Source: Caenorhabditis remanei
Taxonomy: Eukaryota; Nematoda; Chromadorea; Rhabditida; Rhabditidae
Assembly: GCF_010183535.1 (NCBI RefSeq)
Contig: NC_071332.1
Coordinates: forward strand, 248,001-312,000
Direction of reading: 5' to 3'
Length of the DNA stretch: 64,000 nucleotides
The notes under the pieces were generated by a model, which was given only the letters and a program-made list of their open reading frames with translations, was not told the DNA's origin and did no database searches. The translations under genes and the position numbers were made by a program. Shown here in pieces: positions 1 through 10,045 of this stretch (the first letter of the stretch is position 1; every line of letters starts with the position of its first letter).

Positions 1-461
1 TTCGATGTATTCAATCCAAACGTCTACCCTCATGATCGAGAAGCTCGTCAATTCATTAACAAAGCGGTTCATGTCGACGGTCACACGACTGATACCTCCT
101 ATATCTCGTAAGTCAATCGAAAGCTACTTCTCCTTTCACTGACCGACATAAATTAAGCGAATTACGCAAACAGCTGACTCAATGTATCGAAGATCGAGAG
201 ACGCTTCATCCGCCTGGTTTCGATTTCATCATGTTCAATGCGGGAACGGATTGTCTGTTTGGTGATCCGTTGGGCGCCATGAACTTGAGTCCACAGTGTA
301 TAATCGCTCGAGATGAGATTGTGTTCAAGTTGGCAAAATCGAAAGGAATCCCGATATGTATGCTAACAAGTGGTGGCTACCAGAAGGACAACGCTCTGCT
401 AATCGCCAAGTCTATCGAGAATCTCAACTCCAAAAATCTAATCGATCTCAGTATCAATTGA
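1..461 (+). CDS. hda-11: Histone deacetylase, HDAC11 class (3' end, partial)
   Basis: Two exons are visible: 1-107 and 158-461, joined in phase across a 50-base intron (GTAAGT donor, AAG acceptor at 157). The 5' end lies outside the window. The peptide contains DVFNPNVYPHDREAR, then FIMFNAGTDCLFGDPLG and MLTSGGYQ, and closely parallels the C-terminal catalytic half of HDAC11 (YNAGTD...GDRLGG...VTSGGYQ). The family removes acyl groups from lysines using a zinc centre; the Asp of NAGTD lies in the metal-binding region. An alternative acceptor at 173 would put a stop codon in frame, so 157 was chosen. The stop is TGA at 459-461. The class IV assignment is from motif order; the gene symbol assumes orthology to the single worm HDAC11 gene. 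Confidence 0.87.
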
Positions 462-689
462 TAATCAATCTATTTGTTTTTTCTTCTCTCTCTTCGTATC
501 TCCCGTCTACGCATGTACATAAATTTTGCACATACACTTTTACTTTCACCCTAATAAACTTTCCACGGACATCTTCCTTCCCCCGCCCCTCCCTGATTCT
601 GTTGGATGTCACTAGGTCATCATCGGGAATAAGGAAGGGGTCATTTACTGTTGCCTATCTTCTCCTCTTCTATCGTCGTCGATTACGCC

Positions 690-2226
690 ATGATTTGCTT
701 CCGCACAGTTTTCATTTTGATTCTCGGTGTGGTGATAGGCACGACGAAACGGCACAATATGAGAAGGCATATCAAAAGTGATAGAAGTTGTGAGGAACCG
801 CCGAATTTGGTAAATTTTTGTTTGAAAATGTTTTGATAGGGAAAACATAGACGCAGGTTGGTTACTGTACTTTGTGAAGGTGGCATAGGGGTGGAGCTTC
901 AAAATGTTTGCCTATTTTCCTGTTTTCATTTGAAAAACGGCGAAATGGGCAACTTCAGGTCTGTGCCACGGTGCCACAAATTGCTGAAAGTGTTTTTTTT
1001 TTCAAGTTTTCCCATCCATATCCTCAAACTTGCAGTTGAAGAACTTTTTGTAGGCTTTTTTTTTCTTATCCCTTCAGAGTGGGCTCATACAAAAAAGTTG
1101 GCAATTACAAAAATGATAAGTTTCCGACCAAAATAACGATGTAAAATCAATATGGCAGTTTTTTAAATATTGTCAAAGATGTTACTGAAGATGAGAAGCT
1201 TCTCTTGTCTTGAAAATGGTCTCAGTTTCAAGAGTTTACTTTTGGCATTTGCCCTTTTAAAATAGTGTAACTTACTTGAGTCTCAAGACGAAGTCAACCA
1301 GACATTGACCTCCCCAACAGAAAAGTGTCTCCGAACTAGAAAGTGCGATGCCCTTTTCGAACCGTGTTCTCCTTTCAATCTCCGAAGAAGAAGTACTTCT
1401 TCTCTTCTTTTTTCTCATCCCGCAACAGTTACATGAATCTCTCTCTCTCTCTCTCAAGATAAATCGACAAGTACCGTGCTTGACACCGCAGTGTCGCTTT
1501 CTATCCTTTTCTATCGCACTTTTCTCTTCCCTTTTCCCCTTTTTTGTGTTCATTTCATAGGTCAGATATGAGAATTGATAAGAAATAGGAAAAAGAAACG
1601 GGATCGGCATCAATAATCATTTTCAAAAAAGTTATCATTGAGTCGAACCCCGCAACTGTTTCTCGGAGGGCTCTTCCGAGTCTTTTGACGAATATCCATC
1701 ATAATTTTTTGCAGAGAGAAGAGCTTGCCACGTGGATGCAGATATCAATAGGTGGCCAGTTTGATGATACTGCACTCGAAGAATGGAGTTCCAATGGGAA
1801 GGAGCCGGAGATTTGTGAAAAGTCACCGAGAGCTGAAGGCAGTTCAACGATAATGGAGAGAGCGTTGTGCCCGTGGGAGAGTAGGTGGGTTACTGTAGTT
1901 CTGGATAGTTTCCTGATTCAGAAATCCAAGATTTCCTATTTTCGATAATTTACAGAGTGAACTACCAAGAGAGCCGTGAGCCAAAACTAATCGCTGAATC
2001 CGTGTGCCTCTGCCGTAAAAGTCGAGGATCCACTGGAGCATTCTGTATGCCAATCGTCCGGAATGTTCCAATTCTCCGTCGAATTTCCTGTGACAAGACA
2101 ACTGGTCTATGGAATTATGTACGCTCTACCGAAATGATTACTGTAGGATGCCACTCTGTTCTTCCAAGAACTCAACGCGCCGCCCGTCTTGCCAATTTGT
2201 CTTCCGCCCGTGGTGTAGCTGTCTAG
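690..2226 (+). CDS. IL-17-like secreted cystine-knot cytokine
   Basis: Three exons: 690-809, 1715-1884, 1956-2226 (186 residues). The ATG at 690 opens a signal peptide (MICFRTVFILILGVVIG). Exon joins are phase 0 and phase 2 and keep the frame. The second half has the IL-17 signature: CPWESR, then NYQESREPKLIAESVCLC, CMPIV, VPILRRISC and MITVGCHSV, that is a CPW motif, the E-R-P-x-x-I-A-E box, a C-x-C pair and the terminal V-G-C. Worm IL-17 proteins act through ILCR receptors to tune neuronal responsiveness; a role here is inferred from the family. The short C-terminal tail rich in R/A/S is unconserved in what I recall. It lies downstream of the HDAC gene on the same strand, 228 bases away, so co-transcription is possible but not shown. 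Confidence 0.85.
810..1714 (+). other. Intron 1 of the IL-17-like gene, no further exon seen
   Basis: A 905-base intron, long for this genome. It is T-rich with a CT microsatellite near 1438-1457. No additional in-phase exon with convincing coding content was found on either strand. Confidence 0.55.
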
Positions 2227-2350
2227 ATTTTTCTTCTATTTTAGCACTTTTCAAATTCTTGCCATATTTCGCCTCAATTACGGATATTCTTTCATCAAGT
2301 CTTTCAAAAATTGTCATTATTACGGGTTTGTTAGAAATAGAATAAATACA

Positions 2351-4643
2351 TTATAACTGAATCGAGAATGGTGTTTTCGAAGGGAAAATGTGAAGCATCA
2401 CGGCGTATGATACCACAGAGATCAGGAAGTATGGGAAGAAGGCGATGGTGAAACCATAGGAATCCAAGGTTTTTGAGAAGGTTAGAGTGCTGGAAAAAGA
2501 ATGCGAAAAGAATTTGAAGGGGGTCAGGGACCGATCTGTTTTTTATGGGTCAACAGCGTTACGACTTGAGCCAGCAACGTCAAAATTTAATTTGACACTC
2601 GTGGCGTAAGGAACCGGTTAAAAGGTTGTGAACTTTGTTGAAATCGTTCAACTTTAAGAGTGTTTCATGGTAATACTGACTTTCCCATCGAGTAGATTTT
2701 TAATGAATTATTCAGATCGAAAGTAGATCTGCATTTTTGTAGTTGTCAACTTTTTTGTACGGACACTCCCTAGAGAGTTATGGCCATTTTAAAATGACAG
2801 CTCAAAAATTTCAATATTTTACACTAAAAATGGTCTATTTGAGGAAGAAATCACTTCGTCGATACGTAACTCTCTAGGGAGTGTCCGTACAAAAAAGTTG
2901 TCAACTACAAAAATGAAGATCTACTTTAGAACTGTATAATTCATTAAAAATCTACTTGATAGGACAATCAGTATTACCATGACACACTCTCATAACAGTT
3001 CCCCCCTTCTTACCTTACAGAAGCCAAAAACCACATAACACATCTCGACTGGCTCGCAGTTTTAACATTCGCTCCATCGAATTGCTCGAATAAAATGCAG
3101 AGAGCAGTATTGCATGGGATGATGAAGGAGATCGAGAGAGCTATGAGAAGAACAGCCATCGCTACCATTTTGTGTTTCTCCGGAAGATACGGATAGGCGG
3201 CGGTGAGAAGGAGGAAGAATTGGATTTTGATTGCAAGGAAGTAGCCTCCGAGCACCAGAGTTTTTCTGGAATGTTTTGATCTGTTCTCTTCTCATTAGAG
3301 CGCTCTTACCTCGACACGTTAATTCTCGTTGAAATTATGACTGGAATAAACTGAAGGATAGGATAGAGCACTGAAAATAGTGTAGCAGACGTTGCAGCCA
3401 TTCCGTAATACTTGAAGATTAGAGTACTGTAGGTTTGCATTAATGGGACACCGATTGACTGGAATTTAAATTTTAAAAAGTTCATTTGTGCACCTGCGCT
3501 CTAACGCACTTACCACATTAATAACCATCAAAATGAACACAAAAAGAACTGGATGCGAACTTTTTGTGGGTTCTGGAGTGTCTCCGTCGATGGAGACTGT
3601 TTCAGTCATCTCCTCAACTGGATATTCATCAGGACGGAGGAGCAAATAGAATATTCCTGAAATTTTCGATATAACCAAGTGCGCCCCAGCGACAACTTCT
3701 TACAACTGAGATAATATCGAATTTTTAAATTCCGTTATGCTTGCAAGTGCGCACTATTGATAATACACTTAAATTTCTAAGGTCGCGGAAACGCGCTCCG
3801 TCGCACATCGGTTGGCACGGTGCCGAAAAAAGACTTGGCTGAGTGCCAAGGATTTTCACATTCATTTGCCGTATCTATCAATATAAACCGCGACGCGCGC
3901 GCAACGCGACTCGAAAAAACGCAAATGTTTTCGTTGCGGACTTTACGCCTCGAACTGCTGTGCAACTATCGAATTTTCAAAAATCGAGATGTTTGCAAGT
4001 GCGCTCTATTGATAATACATTCAAATTTCTGCCATCACGCTCCATCGGAAGCTTGCTAACATTCTAATGTTTAGATGCAATGCAAGCGCGCTCCATTTCC
4101 AACACTTTTCTCATCGGAGCGCACAAACCTGCCGCCGCAGTGAGTCCAGCAGAAAACCATGAAGCTGGAATGATATCAGAAATCAAAAACATCGAATTCG
4201 CCAAAAACGTTCCCATCGAAAAGGCGGCGGCCAAAAACAAGAAATTGGCAGGTCTCATGCTTTCAGGTACCGCCAAACGGAGCACAGCTGGTGCACAAAC
4301 GAATCCACTTCCAGCCGAATATCCCATTATAAAACGACCGGAAAATGAGAAAATCGCTCGGAAACTGGAAAAAAGTGTCTTATATCGATCCCCTTAATAA
4401 AACTAACAATGGAAGAGCTGAAATGATTGCTCCGAGGAGCAGAAGCCTTGCACATCTATCCAGTTCATCATGTAACTTCACATGATGAAATGACAGGAAG
4501 CATGTTGCAATAAACTTTCCAATTGGAAAAGCTGCTGTAACTAGAGAAACCTTCCAGATCGTATCGAATTGATCGGGGTCAACACTAGATTGTTGGAATA
4601 TTTGAAGGGAAGAAACGAGCGCGAGCACGAGAGCTAAGCGCAT
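2351..4643 (-). CDS. Major facilitator superfamily transporter, SLC2-like
   Basis: Six exons in transcription order: 4643-4408, 4364-4129, 3656-3514, 3458-3310, 3265-3014, 2489-2351 (384 residues). All joins keep phase. The order of membrane segments fits a 12-helix MFS carrier. After the first joins, the segment FSGRFIMGYSAGSGFVCAP resembles the SLC2 motif GR-x3-G-x3-G in the fourth helix, followed by ESMRPANFLF. Later exons give hydrophobic stretches separated by a charged loop (LRPDEYPVEEMTETV). An in-frame ATG at 4754 would add 37 residues; 4643 was preferred because the extra segment is a low-complexity Ser/Tyr/Phe run. Substrate is unknown. The gene follows the PP2C gene on the same strand with about 520 bases between coding regions, a spacing at which an operon is conceivable. 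Confidence 0.82.
2658..2998. repeat. Fold-back (MITE-like) hairpin in last intron of the MFS gene
   Basis: About 340 bases form two imperfect inverted arms. The left arm carries ACACTCCCTAGAGAGTTA near 2763 and the right arm its complement near 2870; outer parts (GAGTGTTTCATGGTAATACT and complement) also pair. Typical of a non-autonomous DNA transposon. Confidence 0.75.
3657..4128. repeat. Intron 2 of the MFS gene: dispersed repeat pieces
   Basis: The intron holds two diverged direct copies of a segment around GCAAGTGCGC[A/T]CTATTGATAATAC (near 3750 and 3996) and a segment at about 3803-3915 (ATCGGTTGGCACGGTGCC ... GCGCGCAACGCGA) that recurs in inverse orientation near 12680-12765. No coding sequence. 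Confidence 0.55.
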
Positions 4644-4754
4644 TGCAGAAATGAAAGGGGGAAATGAGAAAGATGGAAAATAATGGAAATAAGGGGAAAA
4701 AGAATAAGAATAAGAAGGGGGTGGCTGTATTTGACACATCATTTTTCTTTTCAT

Positions 4755-5160
4755 TCTATCCAGTTATCTAAAAAAAATTATACAAATGATGGAAATGATG
4801 AATCCGTAAATAGAATATTTGGTTCGATTTTCACAATAACAGGCGAGCGGGGGTTAGATTAGACGGGAATCAAGAGAATAGTGAAACTTTGGTGACTGGT
4901 GAAAGAGGGGGATACATTTAACAAAAAGTGGGAAAGGGTTGATTGGCACAGATTTCGATTTTGAATTGAAACAATGCTGGGGGGTGGTGGATAAAATTGA
5001 TATTGGAACATTTGGGTGGGGCACAGCCGTTTTTTCCTTATTGGATCAGAGGAGAGAAGTAGAGATGATAAAAGCAACGGGATAAAAAGTGAGAGGGAAA
5101 CTGTACTTTAGAAATAAAAATCAAAGAAAAAAAACGAATATTTAGAAGTAGATGAATCAA
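4755..5160. other. Intergenic spacer between PP2C and MFS genes
   Basis: About 400 bases, 3' of the PP2C stop and 5' of the MFS start, both genes on the minus strand. It is purine/pyrimidine skewed. No RNA gene or conserved element recognised. Confidence 0.5.
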
Positions 5161-7782
5161 CTACACGTGTTTGATGTCACGTTGTGTGAGAATCTTCTGT
5201 GCCAACGTGGTGACTGTGTGAGCTGGAACACGCAAATCGGTTGGCAGCAGTCCGTTTGCTGTGACTTGATCGAGAATACTCTTCAGTGAGACCATATCTT
5301 CATCCTTCTTGAAGTCTTCAGCGGCGACGGCTTCGTCGAGGAACTGGTTGATGACTGCCTTTACTCGAGCCACCCACGCCTCCTCGGCCTCTTTCCGATG
5401 GACGTTTACTGGTGGAGCTGCTGGGAAACACACGACGACCATCGTCATGTTGTCACGGCTTCCTTTTACAAGACACTCGTCGAGCACGTCGTCGCACACC
5501 TGTAATTAGGGAAGTTAGAGAAATGATTAGGCTGGCGACGGTTAGAGCAGAAATTTATTGATTTCCTGAAGCAATTTGCGTTTTTTTGCAGTTTTTGCAA
5601 TAAAAATTAAGGGAAATATCATAAAACTTTAATATTCATATAACATTTCTTCAGTTGAAAAAATGTTTATATCTTTAAAAATAGCCGAGATAGAATGCTC
5701 CGAACTCTTGCAATCGGATGCGCCTCTATTACAGGTTTTACGGTAAGTCATTTGGAGGTTTTTTATACCAAAATCTACAAAAATCAGCACCTATTTCAAA
5801 AATTACCTCTCTCAAATCATCGTGAACCACTAGACGATCGCTGACAAACTCGGCGAGCTCCTCGTTCGTCATCACATCGTATATTCCATCGCAAGCGACC
5901 ACCATGAACTGATCGTTCTCCACATTTCTCTCTCGAATGTAGACATCTGGTTCGGGTGAGACCAACTGTTGATCTGCCGGGAGACGTGGATCGTCCTTGT
6001 ACTCGTAGTCTCCAAACGCTCTGCTCACTGCTAGACTTCCATTGATTCGTTGAATCATGACGGAGCCACCGGCGTCTTCGATTCGTTTCCTCTCCTTCTC
6101 CAAGTAAGGCTTGTGATCTTCCGTTCCAAAGATCTGTTTTTTTCCGGCGACGACTGCGCGCGAGTCTCCGAGATTTCCGATTATGATGTGAGTCGGAGTG
6201 ACGATGGCGCACACCGCGGTACACCCACTTTTATTCTGAAAATTGGCTATAATTATGTACCAATAGGAACACATCCTATCACTTACAATCTCGTTACTCG
6301 TCTTACTGATCTCATCGAAGCTCACGAATCCCTTCTTGATTCCAGTCTCGAGCAATTTCAGCGTGCTCTCTGTGAGCACTCCATTGTTCTCCTCCAGCGC
6401 CTTCGTCATATCACGGAACTCCTCACTCGTGATGAGGTGCTCGAGGAGCTGCGACGAAGCCCGGTTGGCAATGTGGTGACCAGCGTGACCATCGAAGACG
6501 GCGAAGAATGACCAATCCTTGTATGGAGACGATTGAGACATTATTGCCTGAAATAGAAAAACGTGATTTTTCGTCTGAAACTAGTGGAAAATCCGCTGAA
6601 AATGGTTGAAAATGAGATTTCGATGAAAAACGGATAATGGCGCACCATATGGAGCCGTTTTTTCGATTTCATTTTTAGCGGAAAAAAATGGAAACTGGGG
6701 GTTTGAGGGTCCCAAAATGTCAATTCCCATCAGAAAATGGTTGAAAATCAGCAAAAAATAGCTGAAAACGTGAAATAGCTGAAAATGGGGGAAAAGCGGG
6801 TACCTCTGCAATGTGTGAATCCTCCATACATATCCGCCATCCTTGCATTGAAGACATTCCATACCTGATGCCCTGGAAATGAAAAATATTGAATTATTAA
6901 AAAATTTGCTTGATTTGAAGCCAAAATGTATCGATTTTTCGCCATTAGTTTTATATATCGCAAATCAAAACTCTTCAGACTGCCTACGTGCTAGAAAAGT
7001 CAAAATACTGCAAAGGAAGCCGTGTAACAAGGAGTATGGCTTCCTGAAGCAGTAAAGTTCACTTTTGAATGTTTCATCTAGCGAAAAGATCGATTCGCAC
7101 TATAAAATGAGCGCAAATAGATTTTCCGGCTCAATTTTCAGAAAAAAACTGAGTAAAACTCACATTTCCCTCTCCATGGACATTGGTTTTGTCGGTTTTC
7201 GGTTTATCGAGGAATGCTCCCATTGTCTTCGCGTCGACTTCTACTAAACCCGCACTGGTGACTCGCCAAACACGAAGCTCGTCGCTGCTACTACTTCGAG
7301 GCACCACCGGAATGGGCTGGCACTCTGAAAATGGTGGGAGACGATGAGTGTTGGTGAATCAACGGATTTTTAGAAGACGTGGGGGGGGGCTTGAATTGAA
7401 TGAAAAGAGCGCTGAGACACGTGGACACAGGTTAACGACGACATCAACGCGGAAACAGAAAAGAGGCGGCAGCGGCTGCAACGAAACGAGGACTCTCTTT
7501 TCGCTTCAAAAAACAAACCAACTCATGCATTGATTACTCGTGACGAATTATGTGGAATTGAAAGAATATACATGGGTAGGGGAAAGGCCAGCAGAAAAGA
7601 AATGAAGAAATAGTGTTTATGATTGAGAAACTAACTCGGAGAGAGAGAGAGAAGAGTGGCGAGAAAAGCAGAGAAACTAGCAATTATCGCTGTCAGAACA
7701 CACGTGAAAAATGAAAAACCATCGAAATTTTCCTTTTTCTGAGTCGCGACTTACCTATGGGGAAAGGCATGAGTGGTGACAT
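5161..7782 (-). CDS. ppm-1.A: PP2C-type protein phosphatase, PPM1A/B class
   Basis: Six exons in transcription order: 7782-7755, 7324-7164, 6872-6804, 6547-6287, 6235-5807, 5499-5161 (428 residues), all in phase. It dephosphorylates Ser/Thr in a Mg/Mn-dependent way. Visible PP2C motifs: RYGMSSMQGWRICMEDSH, FAVFDGHAGHHIA (metal Asp at about residue 105), GNLGDSRAV, LAVSRAFGDYEYK, VVACDGIYDVM and the metal-binding GSRDNM. The C-terminal helical tail of PPM1A/B follows. The sequence MGAFLDKP, the N-myristoylated start of vertebrate PPM1A/B, lies at residue 44; starting there gives 385 residues, the vertebrate length. Two alternative first exons (7755-7782 and 8291-8444) both end in phase 1 and fit exon 7164-7324. 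The symbol is by recalled orthology to C. elegans F25D1.1. Confidence 0.92.
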
Positions 7783-8049
7783 CACTTTTCTTTTTAATAC
7801 AATCGATGGCAAACAAAAAATGTTTCAGTAACACACTGGCACACACACTCAAAACACTAACCACCAAATTCAAAGTCCAAAACAAATTACATGCCTGATC
7901 CATGAAACACTAACAACCAGATTGGTGGTCGGTGCCCGACTAGTAACTCGGTCGAAAAATGGAATGGTAAGTGTAAAATTTCATAATTTTATGAGTTCTG
8001 TGTTTGTGATATAGTACGGATGGGTTTCGTGTTCATTATTGCACCAGAT

Positions 8050-8150
8050 CCGAGACATTTCGCCACCGGACATTTCGCCACCAGACGTTTCGCCACAAAT
8101 TTGGTGGCGAAATGTCCGGTTGTGAAACATCCGGTGGCGAAATGTCCCGA
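8050..8150. repeat. Short hairpin built of ACATTTCGCCACC units
   Basis: Three direct units like ACATTTCGCCACC(A/G)GA on the left arm face their complements (GGTGGCGAAATGTCC) on the right arm around a centre near 8099. It lies in the intron between the alternative first exon and exon 2 of the PP2C gene. Confidence 0.7.
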
Positions 8151-8290
8151 AGCCATTGCAACGAAGGTTGGGCTAGAATGGCCAGAACCCCGGCCCGATT
8201 CAAATTTTAAAACAAAAATCAACATGCGACCATGTATATTCCACAATTCTGTGTGCACGACAACTAACAGACGAAAAATAGAGATTTTAC

Positions 8291-8444
8291 CTTGGTCCGA
8301 GGGGGTTCCGAAAATAGATAGAGAAGTAATCGTGGCCGCGTTCTCCCGAATCTCCGGAGCAAATGATTCTGACTTGAGACGACGTCCGTGAGTCTTCGTT
8401 TCCGTTGAAGACGCAGTGGGTAGATCTGCATGTGAAACCATCAT
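8291..8444 (-). CDS. ppm-1.A: Alternative first coding exon of the PP2C gene
   Basis: Read on the minus strand this 154-base exon starts with two consecutive ATGs (8444 and 8441), encodes 51 residues (MMVSHADLPTASSTETK...FGTPSDQ) and ends at a GTAAAA donor after the first base of a codon, the phase required by the acceptor at 7324. Joining gives a 470-residue isoform. The peptide is Ser/Thr-rich and not low complexity, which argues for real coding. Whether it is used, and in which tissue, cannot be told from DNA alone. Confidence 0.55.
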
Positions 8445-9373
8445 CTCGTCGGAATTATAGTTCAGTGGGGGGAAAAACACGAAGAAGATGACGATATTTA
8501 TATATATATATATATTCAAATACTCTCAACTACTGTTCTCTGCCGACCCAGCCTCACGAGGGGCGTAAAGGGGGCGGAACAATAAATCGATGTGGGAATT
8601 GGTTTTTACAGAGTTCGATTTTAACGTCTTGCGACTTTTGAATGTGTGTCAACACAACTCTCAAATTCTGGTCTTCGTGGACAGCAGAGGGTAGCAGCAG
8701 CAGCAGCAAATCATTTACAAAGATACACGTCGGAGAGGAGAGGTGATAACTAACTATTTTCGAAAAAAAGACCATGAAACCAGTGCTTTTGAGAGGGAGA
8801 GAGAGGGGAAAGAGTGCACTAATTGAAGAGAGACAGCAGAATAGAGAGAGAGAGAGAGGGAGAGACATGTGAGATACATCAGTTCTCTCACGTACAGAAA
8901 TTATCTTAGGGTCGAGGAAGAAGTTGAGAAGATCATGAAAAAGATATTTGGGGTCGCGGGACAGAGATGTGGTCAGTCACGTGGACATTCTCGAAGAGAA
9001 TTTTCAGTTTATTTTAAGAACAAAAAGTGAGGGTTTAGAGGTGAAGAGAGCGCTGACATTTCGGAATGATAAATACCCATTTACCTTATCAATTTTTAAC
9101 AATCAGAGAGAATAGCGTCACGTTTTGTGCCACGATTTCTGTTGCAATGAACTTCTGTTCTTTTTGATGTCATTGGTCTCTGGTATGTCAAAAATGCATA
9201 TTTTTAACACCAGGGGATTCAGAATTAGGGAAAAATGGAAAATTGTCGTAGAGCCAAACCTAAAATGCAGTTTAAAGCGAGTTTTCCTTCATTTTCCGCA
9301 CTGCGGAAGGGCATTTTAGTCAATTTGAGACTCGTTAGGGACTGATTTTGTTTTAAATTTCGATCAGCTTACC

Positions 9374-9720
9374 AGGGAATGTCATGCAGTCAGTTTGGAG
9401 TTATGGGACATAACCCATATCATTGGAAAGCTGAGAAAACGCTGATTCCAAATATGTATTCAGTTTTTGCCCTCGAGACCTGGTATTCGAGAAAAATGAG
9501 GTAAAAAATCTGAAAAAGACAGATTATTACCTTTTTAACACGCGAAAATTGCAAAAAATGCGTTTCGCGTGTCAGAAAGGTAAAAAAATCGTCATTTTTT
9601 CAGAACTTAACTTCGTTTTTCTCGAATTCCAAGCCTGCAGAAACTGAATATATATTTGGAACCAGCGTTTTTTAAGCTTTCTGATGATATCGGTCACTCC
9701 AAACTGGCACCATGGCTTTC
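9374..9720. repeat. Fold-back element 1
   Basis: The left arm (around CAGTTTGGAGT, CATATCAT, GGAAAGCT, TTCCAAATAT) is mirrored by complementary segments between 9600 and 9715; the centre is a perfect AT-rich hairpin around ACACGCGAAA. MITE-like structure without coding potential. Confidence 0.65.
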
Positions 9721-9723
9721 CTC

Positions 9724-10045
9724 ACAGGGTCTAGGTGTGAGTAGTGAAATCGTATGCGCTCCGCTAGACATTGGCGGTAAATTCAAATTTTAATTTTTTT
9801 AATTCGCTGTTTCACTGTGGCACTTTGATACGCAGCTTAATCGACCACTGTTTGAGCCGATTTATGTCTGTTTTCCCGCATTTTCAGTCAGTTTTTCGAC
9901 CGTCGCGCGTCTTTTCGAGATCAATTCTATTGAAAAAATAGATAAAATTTTTAAATATAAAAATTATTTTGAATTTCGCGCTAAAATTTCAGCTGATTTC
10001 AGCGGAGCGCGTTTATTTTCACTACTCATCCTGAGACCCTGTGTT
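9724..10045. repeat. Fold-back element 2 with CACAGGGTCT ends
   Basis: The left end CACAGGGTCTAGGTGTGAG and TATGCGCTCCGCT are complementary to AGCGGAGCGCGT and CTCATCCTGAGACCCTGTG at the right end. The roughly 320-base element directly abuts element 1, suggesting nesting of two non-autonomous transposons. Confidence 0.7.

Noticed and set aside
1685..1948. Unspliced reading of IL-17 exon 2 as a separate 87-residue protein
   Set aside because: A consensus acceptor at 1714 and donor at 1885 lie inside it, and splicing joins it in phase to the signal peptide and the IL-17 core.
8050..8150. CRISPR-like array
   Set aside because: Units are contiguous and inverted about a centre, with no spacers, in a eukaryotic intron.
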